This document shows, one piece after another, positions 44,006-53,103 of a DNA stretch of 64,000 bases. This DNA comes from Porogramme epimiltina (taxonomy: Eukaryota > Basidiomycota > Agaricomycetes > Polyporales > Polyporaceae): contig FTLJ01000063.1 in NCBI GenBank assembly GCA_900155495.1, positions 1 through 64,000 of the forward strand, in the 5' to 3' direction. The translations under genes and the position numbers were made by a program. The notes below the pieces were generated by a model, which was not told the origin of the DNA, made no database searches, and was given only the letters and a program-made list of their open reading frames with translations. Position 1 is the stretch's first letter. Every line of letters begins with the position of its first letter.

Positions 44006-45400
44006 CCCTCCCCCAACCCTTGCCTCGCGCGCACGACACAAGACCGTTCGCCCGGCACGCTGCCCCGTGCCGCGCGCTGCGAGCTGTGCGGTATGACAGG
44101 CCGCGCGGAAGCCAGAACCCCAACCGTCTGCACGCGCGGAGGCTTCCAGCCCGCCTCGCTAGCGTCGGGAAGGGCGGCCTGCTGGCGCGCACGGCTTGGC
44201 CGCTTCGGTGCGCGCCCCACCGCTGCCGTCGCATAATCGCGCATTTACGAGGCGACCCTCCAGCGCCCCGCGTTTGCAATTGATCGCCCGCCACGCTGGC
44301 ACTAGCGGCCAGCTTGGAGGCGGGGTGTTTGTGCCCTCTGTCGCGGCGGGGATTCGAGATGCGGTCTTCTTGTTTCAATTTTGGAGCCTAGGCGGGAAGC
44401 GGGTGGTCCGCGAGCGCCCGTCGCGTTCCGCCGTGCCGCGAGCCCCGCTTCTCCCATCTGCGTTCCATGCCGCAAAGTGCTCTGCGCGCGTCCTTCCTTC
44501 CACGCCGAGCGCCGTGCGTGCAAACACTCATCTATTTTCTGCAGAGCCCCGATGCCGGATCGTGGGGTGGAAGTTCTGGTGGTGGATGTGTTCGTCTTCA
44601 CACTTCTCCACGAGCCCGTGCTGCGGCCCAGAGTCGTTCGACTGACAGCGAGCGGAGCGCTACGCTGCGAGCCCAGAGGTTCGCGTAGTCGTAGCTTGCC
44701 GCAGGGTCGACGGTTTGTACTAATCCCACCGGTTTGCCTCCAGGCTTCCATCCGATCGGAACACATCTCCCGAGACCCATCTGTCGATGTGAAGAACGGT
44801 GCGCCCGCCGTCGCTCGACAACAAACGGCGTCCGGGGGCGTCGCCCCTGCCGTCTTTGCCACGAGAGATCTGCAAGAGATCCTGGATGGGACTAACAAGA
44901 CAAACGGAGGATGACATGTCGGGACGGACACCTTCCGCAGGCCCTGCACACGATCATGAGAGGCGCGAAAGCTCCTTCGGGCTCAAGAAGAGGAAGGGCT
45001 CACCATGCCGGATATCGCACTGCAAGTGCGTGCGCTGTTACGAATTTCTTGCCTCCCTAGGACGGCATTGTAGGGTGCAGGTAGCTTGGCGTGAATGCGT
45101 AAGGCGCCTGCTCAAGCCGATGCTCTCTATGCCGAGGCAGGCGCCGGAGATGTCGGCAACATCCTTCTACCCGTGCGGCCAATCCGAAATATCGTTGGGT
45201 CGTGCATGCAGCCACTGCCTCGCGGTATACCTAAGGTTGTGCTCTCAACGCGGCAGTCGTATATCCGTCAACGTTATGCATAACACATCACTATATCCCC
45301 TAACGATTCAACATAAAGCCCAAGATATCCAATCATATGCCGTTCATTCTGCCCGTGTATAGCTGACGCCACCCGAGCTATAGATCTCCGACGAGACCCA
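44006..45400. other. Region between Hyd15 and Hyd16
   Basis: Hyd15 upstream DNA and Hyd16 3' flank. Opposing open frames at 44302-44949 and 44381-44914 cancel each other as evidence. No gene recognised. Confidence 0.4.
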
Positions 45401-45853
45401 TTAGAGGCTGATGGGGATGCAGCCGGTGGAGATCAAGCCGCCCTGGAGGAGAAAATACTGTGTTAACACAACGCTGTATTGCTGTCCGGCTCGGACTTAC
45501 GACGTTGTTGTTGGTGCAGCAGACGGCGTTCGACGAGCAGGAGTTGCCGGAGAGGACACCGACAACGCTGATCGGCGAGCACTGCAGGCCGATGAGACCG
45601 GTGAGGTCTCCGAGGACGATGCCGAGAAGGCCCGAAAGCAAGTTGGTCGTCGAAGAGGTGGACTGCAGTACGTGGGAAATCGAAGTTGAGTGGATGTACT
45701 ATACCCCCTCTAGACCAGACTTACCGCCGTCACGCTGTTGCAGCACTGGATGGGACCAGTGGAGCACGACTGGCGCTTGTCGAGCTCGACGGGAGTGGCG
45801 ACCGCAAGAATCGGGAGGGCGAGAGCAGCGTAGGCGGCGGCGCGGGCGAACAT
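45401..45853 (-). CDS. Class I hydrophobin Hyd16
   Basis: Exons: 45853-45725, 45662-45501, 45442-45401; 110 residues. [19 protein letters not shown] signal peptide, then [10 protein letters not shown], whose Lys-Arg-Gln resembles a Kex2 site as in the array genes. Core: [36 protein letters not shown] and [13 protein letters not shown]. Two residues differ from every paralog: Thr before NNNV (CCTNNN) and Thr instead of Ile before the last Cys (ISTGC). Cys spacing is standard. Neighbours are Hyd15 on the same strand and a 2.4-kb gap upstream. Confidence 0.95.
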
Positions 45854-45959
45854 TGTCGATGAAGAGACTGGTTGAGTACTGGAGTGCGAGTGCTGGAGTG
45901 CGAGTGCTGAACTGGGCTGTTCTGCTGAGGACTTCCTGTCGATGTGCGTGCTCTTTATA
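45854..45959 (-). promoter_or_regulatory. Hyd16 core promoter and leader
   Basis: TATAAAG (minus strand) at 45959-45953. The leader holds a short direct repeat, GGAGTGCGAGTGCT in plus-strand text, at about 45882-45909. Confidence 0.6.
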
Positions 45960-48272
45960 CGTTTGAGCCAAGCTCAACTCCGTTGGCTATTGTTTGTTGA
46001 CTTATGTCGTTCTGTCACGGCAAGTCGTGCAGCTGTGCTTTCATTGGACATCGACAGACAGCGGTTGCAAGGAATGTTCGTCTGCCACGCAGTGTGGTAA
46101 TCCGGCGCTATAGTAAAACGGTACGGCTATTTTGCGCTCGTGAGAGGGTGCACATCTCACGACAGAGACAGCCGTACCATGCACCAGGACAATCGACTCT
46201 TCCCTGGGTACGATTGTCTCTCGTCTAGGCCACCGTGATGTCGCACGTGCTACCCTATAAGGATAGCTATCGTACCAGGAGCACCAATACACCACCCCAA
46301 TGCAGCTCTCGGTGCTCGTCCTTCGCTTCTTCTAGGTCCGTTGTATGCCACGGCATCATCTTCGTCCCGGTCTTAACACACGATCTAACACCACTCAGCG
46401 ACTCGGCATGGCTCAGTCCCGTCGGTTTATTCGGGACGGCGCAGGAAATACTCCCCTTATGTCCTCTTATGGTTCCAACGTAGCCATGTCTGGGTCGTCC
46501 GACGGCGGCCAGTGTCGGGTCTCGATGTCTGTTCGTGAGCACGTTTTCATTCCACTTTACAAATTCGTCGGTCTCAAACCGGCCCCGACGACAGCGTACT
46601 GCTCCCTGGTTGTGAATCCCCACGTGTGTGTTCGTCTCGACCGGGCTCCCAAGTGCGTCGTGTCTTTGTTCTCCAAGGAATCTCCATCTCACCCACCTGA
46701 CCCTGCGGCAGCCGTGCTAGTTGGCCATCATTCGGTCCTCATAGGCTCCTCGGTTTCCAAATACTCGGCACGCCACGCCCTGCGGCACATTCACAAACTT
46801 TTCGACAGCGGAGGTACGCGCGGGACAGACAGAAAGCGCCTGCGTATGACAGGTGGGGGGTCACAAGCGCGCTATACTGCGATGGGATTCGAAGAGAACT
46901 CACACAAATTAAGGGCCTGACTTGACGCTCCTCGACGTTGGCTTGGCCCGCCGTTGGTGTTACACTTGATGCTGCGGGGAAGATGTGGGATTACCGAGTT
47001 TGCGGTGCGTCTCCTTCATTGGTTGGCAGAAAGTCAGCGACGGGACTGAATGGCACACACGCCGCGTGCGTGCGGTTTCTTTACTAAGACTCTGTTCGAA
47101 TTTCTCGCGGTTCATTCTCCCCGTACATGAAGCTTTTTAGGGACCTCTCGCTGTGAGTACATACCACACCGCAATGCCTGGCTGAACTGGTGGAAGCACT
47201 GACCAGTCCGCGCCGACGATCCTAGAATACCGTAACAGCGGGCGGCACTATTAAGGCACGCCAATTGAAGATCGGTTCGCCAACTCAGCCCGCTGTCCGC
47301 GCATGCGAATAGATCCGGGATGTAGACAGCAGCCGGGAAGCTCCCTACCTCCACCTCCGCGGGGAAGAACCGCCTACAGCCGGGGTGCGGGTGCAGACCC
47401 CATCGTCGTTGTGGATGCCCCCCTCCCCACCAAAGCGTCGCGCCATCATATGCCGAAACGACGCCTCCCTGCGCGTCCTCCGCCCGTTCATCGCGCTCAC
47501 TGAGGCGGACGTTGTCGAACCTCAGTTTGTAGTCGCCCGCAGTGCTTAAAGTCTGATAGGAGACGCTTCGAGATCAGATTGATCGAGGCGGTCGTCGACC
47601 CGAGCGTCTGGGGGCTGGCAATTTTCCCAATCTGCTCTCTGCGCCCGCCGGGACCCTAGCTCCTTCGGGAGAGGGTGCCCTCCGTCATCCGATCACGGGG
47701 TTTCCCGCCCCCCGCTCACGGACGCATCGGTCTACGAACTGGTTCGAAGGCATTGCGACCATCCCAGCGCAAGCACGGCCCAGCGGCAATGAACATTAGC
47801 TGTTGCTCGCCGAGGATTCTCTGTTCGAAGGCACGCTGTTAACGCCATTCTTCACTTCCCGCCCTTCTTTGCTCCACGGACCACTACTCATTTCGGACCT
47901 GTTTCCGCCAACTTGTGCCGTTCGAGGGCTTTGACCGCGTTGCATGTAAACGCGGTCTCGTCATCTAACGTTCCGCGGGCCCGAGAGGTGCGTGAACAAG
48001 ATGACAGTGAGCTGAGCGAGTGCGTGTGCTTGCGCCTGCCCATCATCCGGCCCCGGCATCTGGTTGGTTATTATGCCTTGTGTCGACCATGTCCCCGGGT
48101 ATGTGTTAATGAGTTCTTTGACAGGTCTGGCTCGGCCAAGCCTGGCTGAAACTTGATTGACGCACACCGCGGGCTTGCACATAGGTTTGTAGAACATTTC
48201 AGAGCTCGGCATCGCCGCCTGGGCGAACATGGGCGCAAGCCTTCGGCCTTCGGCATCTGCTCTCGAGTCGCG
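45960..48272. other. Gene-free region between Hyd16 and Hyd17
   Basis: Divergent promoter side of both genes. A 191-codon open frame at 46345-46920 (plus) overlaps a 141-codon frame on the other strand and has no recognisable family. Inverted repeats at 46120-46218 are described under findings. No gene called. Confidence 0.4.
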
Positions 48273-48375
48273 TATAAAAGCCTTGGACTCCAGGGGGACC
48301 ATCCCTCAGTTCAAGCACCTCAAGCCAGAACGACTACACAGCAGCCTCACCAGCAGCACCCAGTTCGCCACCGCC
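48273..48375 (+). promoter_or_regulatory. Hyd17 core promoter and leader
   Basis: TATAAA at 48273-48278. The leader contains TCAAGCACCTCAAG and ends CAGCAGCCTCACCAGCAGCA, CAG-rich as in the Hyd8-14 leaders but without their CAGGCTTCAGGTCTA element. Confidence 0.62.
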
Positions 48376-48877
48376 ATGTTCTCCCGCGCCATTGTCATCT
48401 TTTACTTCACCCTCGCGATGTCCCTCCTTGCGGCCGCCATGCCCGGTGGCGCGCCACCCGTCACCCAGACGGTCACGGTGACTGCCCCGGCATCTGCGCC
48501 TACCGGCGGTGATGTCTGCAGCACCGGGCCAGTGCAGTGCTGCAACAGCGTCGGCCAGGTGCGTTCTCTCAGAGTCGCTGGTGAATCTATCCTCAATTCT
48601 CTACTCCTTTAGGCTAGTAACCCCGTGTTTGGCCTGATCCTTGGCCTTCTCGGTATCGTCATCGACGGCGTTGACGCGCTACTTGGTTTGGATTGCTCCC
48701 CCATTACCGTCATCGGCCTCGGCGGTAGCAACGCGTGCAGCTCTAACGTCGTCTGCTGTCAAAACAACAACATTGTACGTGCGGCGTTCTGTCTTTTGCG
48801 ACCTGATGGACTGAGACGCTACAATTTTTGTCCAGGGCGGTCTCATCTCCATTGGTTGCATCCCCATCATCCTTTGA
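48376..48877 (+). CDS. Class I hydrophobin Hyd17
   Basis: Exons: 48376-48558, 48613-48774, 48836-48877; 128 residues. The signal peptide MFSRAIVIFYFTLAMSLLAA is followed by AMPGGAPPVTQTVTVTAPAS, matching the Hyd7 signal/linker layout. Core: [36 protein letters not shown] and [21 protein letters not shown] replaces the GVGTGNAC of most paralogs, and exon 2 ends in Ile. Introns are 54 and 61 nt. It sits between a 2.4-kb gap and the GFA-type gene. Confidence 0.95.
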
Positions 48878-49602
48878 GCTTTTTGCGCAAAGGAGGCCGT
48901 CTTGTTTCCGGCAAATGACACCTGGACACATTGGAAGGGGTCCGTTGGACGCACGTTTCGCTTGCACGGTGATTCATCCTGTCTAGCTGTACTCTTTTCG
49001 AGCAACGAAGTTACTATACAAAATTTCTCGAGTGTGAACCTTCCGGCACGGCTTCGTAAATGCCGACTTGGTTGTAATCACAAGCGCGCGCTGGTTGTCA
49101 CAAGCACTCGACTTGCTCTTCCTGTAGAGTGAATGTACCCGCAAATGTCCATGCGCACGTGTGCGCGCGACTGTAAAATATCCCTCGACGGTGGCTGATC
49201 TCGTTGTCAGTGATGTCTCCAGATGGCGGGTCCGACTCCGTACTCCCCACGAAAAGTCGTACTTACAACTCCGCCGCGCTTCCCTGCACACATGGGCGGC
49301 GCCCGTGCTCAGCCATCCCCGCGAACGAAGGATCGATGGCATCGCGGAAGCGGCTCGTACTCGCGGGATGTACTAAGCTCCCACAAAGCCCAGATTGACC
49401 ACGCGGGTCACCCTCGGAAGCCCGAGGGGCAGAAGATACAGCCCCCGAGAGCGCGAGCGCAATGATTCGAGAGGAGAAGTTCCTGCGTGTTACGAAGGGA
49501 GAGCGCGTGCGTTAATTCCATATTCCGAGTCACCATATCGTTCTTCGTAGCCGTGGGTGAGGGGCATCAGGACCCCTGCCTGACCGCTTGGAGCGGTAAC
49601 CC
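48878..49602. other. Convergent region between Hyd17 and the GFA-domain gene
   Basis: 3' flanks only; no gene recognised. Confidence 0.4.
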
Positions 49603-50205
49603 CTACTCATCCAACCTCTCCGAGCTCCCCTCGTACCCCTCCCACTTCCCTAGCCCGTCTTTCACGTTCAGCATCCGCGTGTCGTAGAAGATGTGGGCCG
49701 TGGGTTTCACGATGTCCCAACCAATGATCTTCCCCTCTCCGTCGCGCGCGAGCTGCGCGCCCCATACACTACGGTTTCCCGTCTTCGAGTTCGCAGACGA
49801 CACGCAGGCTCCGCACGAGCGGCACCGCCAGCGAGTCTTCCACGGCTTGCTTGGGACCACGAACGAGTCCAGGCTTGACTCGGGAGCGATCGTGGTTCTC
49901 GAGGCCTCGGCCGCGCCAGACTCCGCTTGGGAAGTCGCGGAGTGCGTCCACGCGAACGCGGACTCGGGGAAGTGAATGGTATGGACGAACGGGCAACCTT
50001 TCGGGGGAAAGATCGTTGGGAGAATGCGATGAAGGGATATGAAGGCACACGGTTCTGGGGTTAGCTCAGGGTTCATAGTAAGCGAGGGCATTCGAGACTC
50101 ACCAGAGAGACGTTGGCAGTTAGTGCAATGGCAGAACGCACTCAATACCGGGCTCCCCGAGACCGTATAGGAGACTGCTCCACAGAAGCACGATCCCTGC
50201 AGCAT
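49603..50205 (-). CDS. GFA/CENP-V-type zinc-binding protein
   Basis: Two exons (50205-50103 and 49997-49603) encode 165 residues. The GFA fold's zinc ligands are visible: SCFCGAV (C-X-C, residues ~6-8), CHCTNC (C-X-C-X2-C, ~25-30) and CRSCGAC (C-X2-C, ~93-96). The family is named after a bacterial glutathione-dependent formaldehyde-activating enzyme (Gfa), but most fungal members have no proven substrate, so only the fold is asserted. There is no signal peptide, so it is probably cytosolic. The intron splits the GGT codon of RLSGCPF and has GTGAGT..AAAG ends. It is an unrelated gene inside the hydrophobin cluster. Confidence 0.88.
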   Translation of the reverse strand: MLQGSCFCGAVSYTVSGSPVLSAFCHCTNCQRLSGESRMPSLTMNPELTPEPCAFISLHRILPTIFPPKGCPFVHTIHFPESAFAWTHSATSQAESGAAEASRTTIAPESSLDSFVVPSKPWKTRWRCRSCGACVSSANSKTGNRSVWGAQLARDGEGKIIGWDIVKPTAHIFYDTRMLNVKDGLGKWEGYEGSSERLDE

Positions 50206-51291
50206 ATTGGAGACTAACTAGACCTATAATGATGCGGATGATTCGAAATCCCGTCCATGTTCAGGCCGCCATTATCGTCAGCCGAAGAAGCTCGAGACTC
50301 ACCACCTTGCACGAGCCCCTCTACTGAGACAAGATATCGCGGTCGAATGTTTAGATAGATAGCGACCGCATCTGCGGGCCTAAGGGAAGGTGTGTGTGAC
50401 TCCAGCCACGGCCTCCCGCGCCCTCCGACGCGCCCCGCGACACGGTCATGTGATCTGGGTCATACGCGACGCGACGCGCCAAATCGGGCCGAGTGCTCGT
50501 CCAGTGTCCACACCAGCGATTACTCTCCGCAGGTGTAAGTTTCGCCAGAGCTACACCCTGCAGCGGAAACGTCCGTCTTCGTCAGCACCCGGTCGTACAG
50601 GAGGATAACTGGATGAAATCAACCACGTGGGCTGTGGGTAATAACCGTCACAACACTCGCATATTCGAGATTCTCCATACAGCGACGGGCCCTTCGACCC
50701 GGGAGTTGTAGCTTCTACTCCAAAACTTCGATCAACCCTCCAAGCTCCACTCGATATGCACACACCATAGGCACTTTGCAACCCAAACCTGGGCCAGGAG
50801 TTCTCGAACGCATTCCGTGACGCCAGTTCCATCGTCGAGCCAGCGGGGTCGTTGGGGGCACCAGACGCGTATTCGGCTGCCCAAAATGGAGGGTCTTGTG
50901 GGGTCTTGTCGAGCGCCCGCCGGCAAATTAAGCACTTTAAGCGGGTACATACTCACCGTCAGGGTGCCGGAATGAATGCACGCAGCCATCGACGGGCGCC
51001 CCGCGTCCCGACGCGCCGCCGAGGTGCGGAACAGGAGGGGCGCGGCACGCTAACTCTCCACCCCGTCGCGCGTGACAAAAGAAAAACATCCGCTAGGCGG
51101 CAAGGCCTGGCCTGGCCGTCGTGTTATGCACCTACGCGGGGAGGAATTCGGAATGGGCGGGTCGGCCGTCTTGTCCGCCAAGCGGGCTCGAGGCTCGCAG
51201 ACAAGCGAATGAGCCAACCCCGGCTGGGGGCCAGCGTACCACCGTGCGCGCACCGCGTGGGGGAGGACCCACAAGCGGGCCTCCGTCGTAC
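50206..51291. other. Divergent region between the GFA-domain gene and Hyd18
   Basis: Promoter side for both neighbours. No gene recognised. Confidence 0.4.
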
Positions 51292-51421
51292 TATAAAACC
51301 ACCCGTACTCTGAGGAGATTTTCTTCAGTTCGCAGCCTCACAGCTAACGCAGCCTACACTCGACTACTCACCAAAAAACCTATCTTCTAAACCCACCTCT
51401 CTCACCAACCGAGTCTTCGCC
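51292..51421 (+). promoter_or_regulatory. Hyd18 core promoter and leader
   Basis: TATAAA at 51292-51297, 130 bp before the ATG. Confidence 0.65.
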
Positions 51422-51844
51422 ATGTTCGCTCGCGTCGCCGCTGCTACTCTCCTCGCCCTCCCCGTCTTCGTGGCGGCTCAGAACTGCAACACCGGCCCCG
51501 TCCAGTGCTGCAACAGCCTCGAGTCGGTCAGTGTCACCTCCCCGTTACCTCTTCGACTGGTTGCTCATAGTATTTCTCTTCCAGGCCGACTCCGCTGCGG
51601 GTTCCGCGCTCCTGGGCGTCCTCGGCGTCGTCGTCGAGGGCATCACCGGCCAGATTGGTCTCCAGTGCTCGCCCATCTCCGCCATCGGCGTCGCCAGCGG
51701 CAACTCTTGCTCTTCCAACGCCGTGTGCTGCCAGAACAACAACGTCGTACGTTTCTTCCCTTATACTCATCCGGTACCACTTCTGATCATGCGAATGAAC
51801 AGGGTGGCCTCATCTCCGTTGGCTGTATTCCCGTCTCTCTCTAA
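51422..51844 (+). CDS. Class I hydrophobin Hyd18 (shortest member)
   Basis: Exons: 51422-51526, 51585-51746, 51803-51844; 102 residues. Signal peptide MFARVAAATLLALPVFVAAQ with only N between it and the first Cys of the core, so the mature protein is practically the core alone. Core: [36 protein letters not shown] and [30 protein letters not shown] groups it with Hyd15. It is the right border of the cluster, and its 3' end converges with the GH12 gene 242 bp away. Confidence 0.95.
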   Translation: MFARVAAATLLALPVFVAAQNCNTGPVQCCNSLESVSVTSPLPLRLVAHSISLPGRLRCGFRAPGRPRRRRRGHHRPDWSPVLAHLRHRRRQRQLLLFQRRVLPEQQRRTFLPLYSSGTTSDHANEQGGLISVGCIPVSL

Positions 51845-52086
51845 GAGAGTCCTTTTCGGTCGTGCTTGATTAGAGTATATGTCTGTTAATGTCTCGGCGA
51901 TGGAATGTCATTTGACGACTTCGTTTACGTCCTCATACTGGAACCGCGTGTGCGATGCAGTCTACGGGCAAGTTACATCCATTTTGGGCCATCATTGGGC
52001 TTTCGTCGAAACAATTGCATTGAGGTGCAGCGCTCAGAAACTTAACGCGGTATAAGGCAACAATACAGGCCTGACGCTGAGATATC

Positions 52087-53103
52087 CTAGTTGATAGCCA
52101 GGCTGTACGAAGTCCTATAGGATGATTGACGGGTTAGTTTAGACCACATTGCACTGAATGAAGCGGCACGTACGTCTTCAGAGTAGCAGAGCCGGACGTA
52201 GGCTCCGTACCCGCCTGCGCAGTGACAAGGAACTGCGACGTGCTGATCCCCTCGTGCTGAGTGAGGTACTGCCCAGCCCCTCCAGTCAGCATCTGCACCT
52301 ACACGCGTAACGAAGCCAACACTCACGTCGAAGAACACCTTCAGGTCCCCGCTGAAGCTCGTGATCGTGCCCGAGGTGGGGAGGAACGACCAGACGGCGT
52401 TCGCGCCGTTCGAGCCCGAGTAGAGGTTCCACGTGTGGCCCGCGAGCGAGAGGTTCGACGCGACGGGGACCGGCTTCCCGTCCGAGCCGTACTGGAACGA
52501 GATCGGGCCCGCGTTGAAGTTGGCGAGCCAGATCATGATCTCGTTCACGTTCGAGCCCCCCGAGGTGTTGGACGTGAAGAGGTCGTACGCGACGTCGGCG
52601 ACGATCGTGCCCGACGTGGTTTGCGACCACTGCCAGGTGGACTGCGGGTCGAACAAGCGCGTTAGTAACCAGTACACTAACGGCGGAAAAGGCAACGACA
52701 AAACAGGAGCGGGTGAAGATGATGTCATAGAGCCAAACTCCAGTGAACGAGCAGACCCACTCACCGGCATGCTCGAAATCGCGCTCAGCTGCTTGTTAAT
52801 GCCCTGGTTGAGCTGGATGTTCGTGAAGCTCTTCACGCCCGACCCGCCCGTCCAGCTCCACGTCGTCGTCCACGCGATCGTCGACCCGCTCATGCTGACC
52901 AGGTTCGCGCACTGCGAGCCGGACGTCGCGCCCCCCGCGCCCCACTGGTCGAGCAGCAGCTCGTACTGGCCCGCGGTCACCGTGTCCCACTGCCCACAGT
53001 GCGACGACGTGTCGATCTGTGCTGCGTCGGCGGCCGGGGCGGGGGAGGCGACGGCGAGGAGCGGCGCGGCGAGCGCGAGAAGGGTGAGAGGCTTGGAGAA
53101 CAT
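52087..53103 (-). CDS. Glycoside hydrolase family 12 (endoglucanase / xyloglucanase type)
   Basis: Exons: 53103-52765, 52641-52327, 52298-52174, 52114-52087; 268 residues, slightly above the usual 230-250. A signal peptide (MFSKPLTLLALAAPLLAVAS) precedes the beta-jelly-roll domain, recognisable by CGQWDTVTAGQYELLLDQWG (~residues 36-55), WTTTWSW, NEIMIWLANFN (~155-165; the Glu is the expected nucleophile) and GTEPTSGSATL near the C-terminus (the Glu is the expected acid/base). GH12 enzymes cut beta-1,4-glucan or xyloglucan outside the cell, with retention. The last exon has only 28 nt (ending SYSLAIN) and was chosen because it completes a typical GH12 C-terminus in frame. TATATAA lies at 53197-53191. 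Substrate preference cannot be read from the sequence. Confidence 0.92.
   Translation of the reverse strand: MFSKPLTLLALAAPLLAVASPAPAADAAQIDTSSHCGQWDTVTAGQYELLLDQWGAGGATSGSQCANLVSMSGSTIAWTTTWSWTGGSGVKSFTNIQLNQGINKQLSAISSMPVSGSARSLEFGSMTSSSPAPVLSLPFPPLVYWLLTRLFDPQSTWQWSQTTSGTIVADVAYDLFTSNTSGGSNVNEIMIWLANFNAGPISFQYGSDGKPVPVASNLSLAGHTWNLYSGSNGANAVWSFLPTSGTITSFSGDLKVFFDVSVGFVTRVGADADWRGWAVPHSARGDQHVAVPCHCAGGYGAYVRLCYSEDVRAASFSAMWSKLTRQSSYRTSYSLAIN

Noticed and set aside
46345..46920. 191-codon open frame, plus strand
   Set aside because: A 141-codon frame overlaps it on the other strand, it matches no family known to me, and no splice partner or signal peptide was seen. Worth a database search but not annotated.
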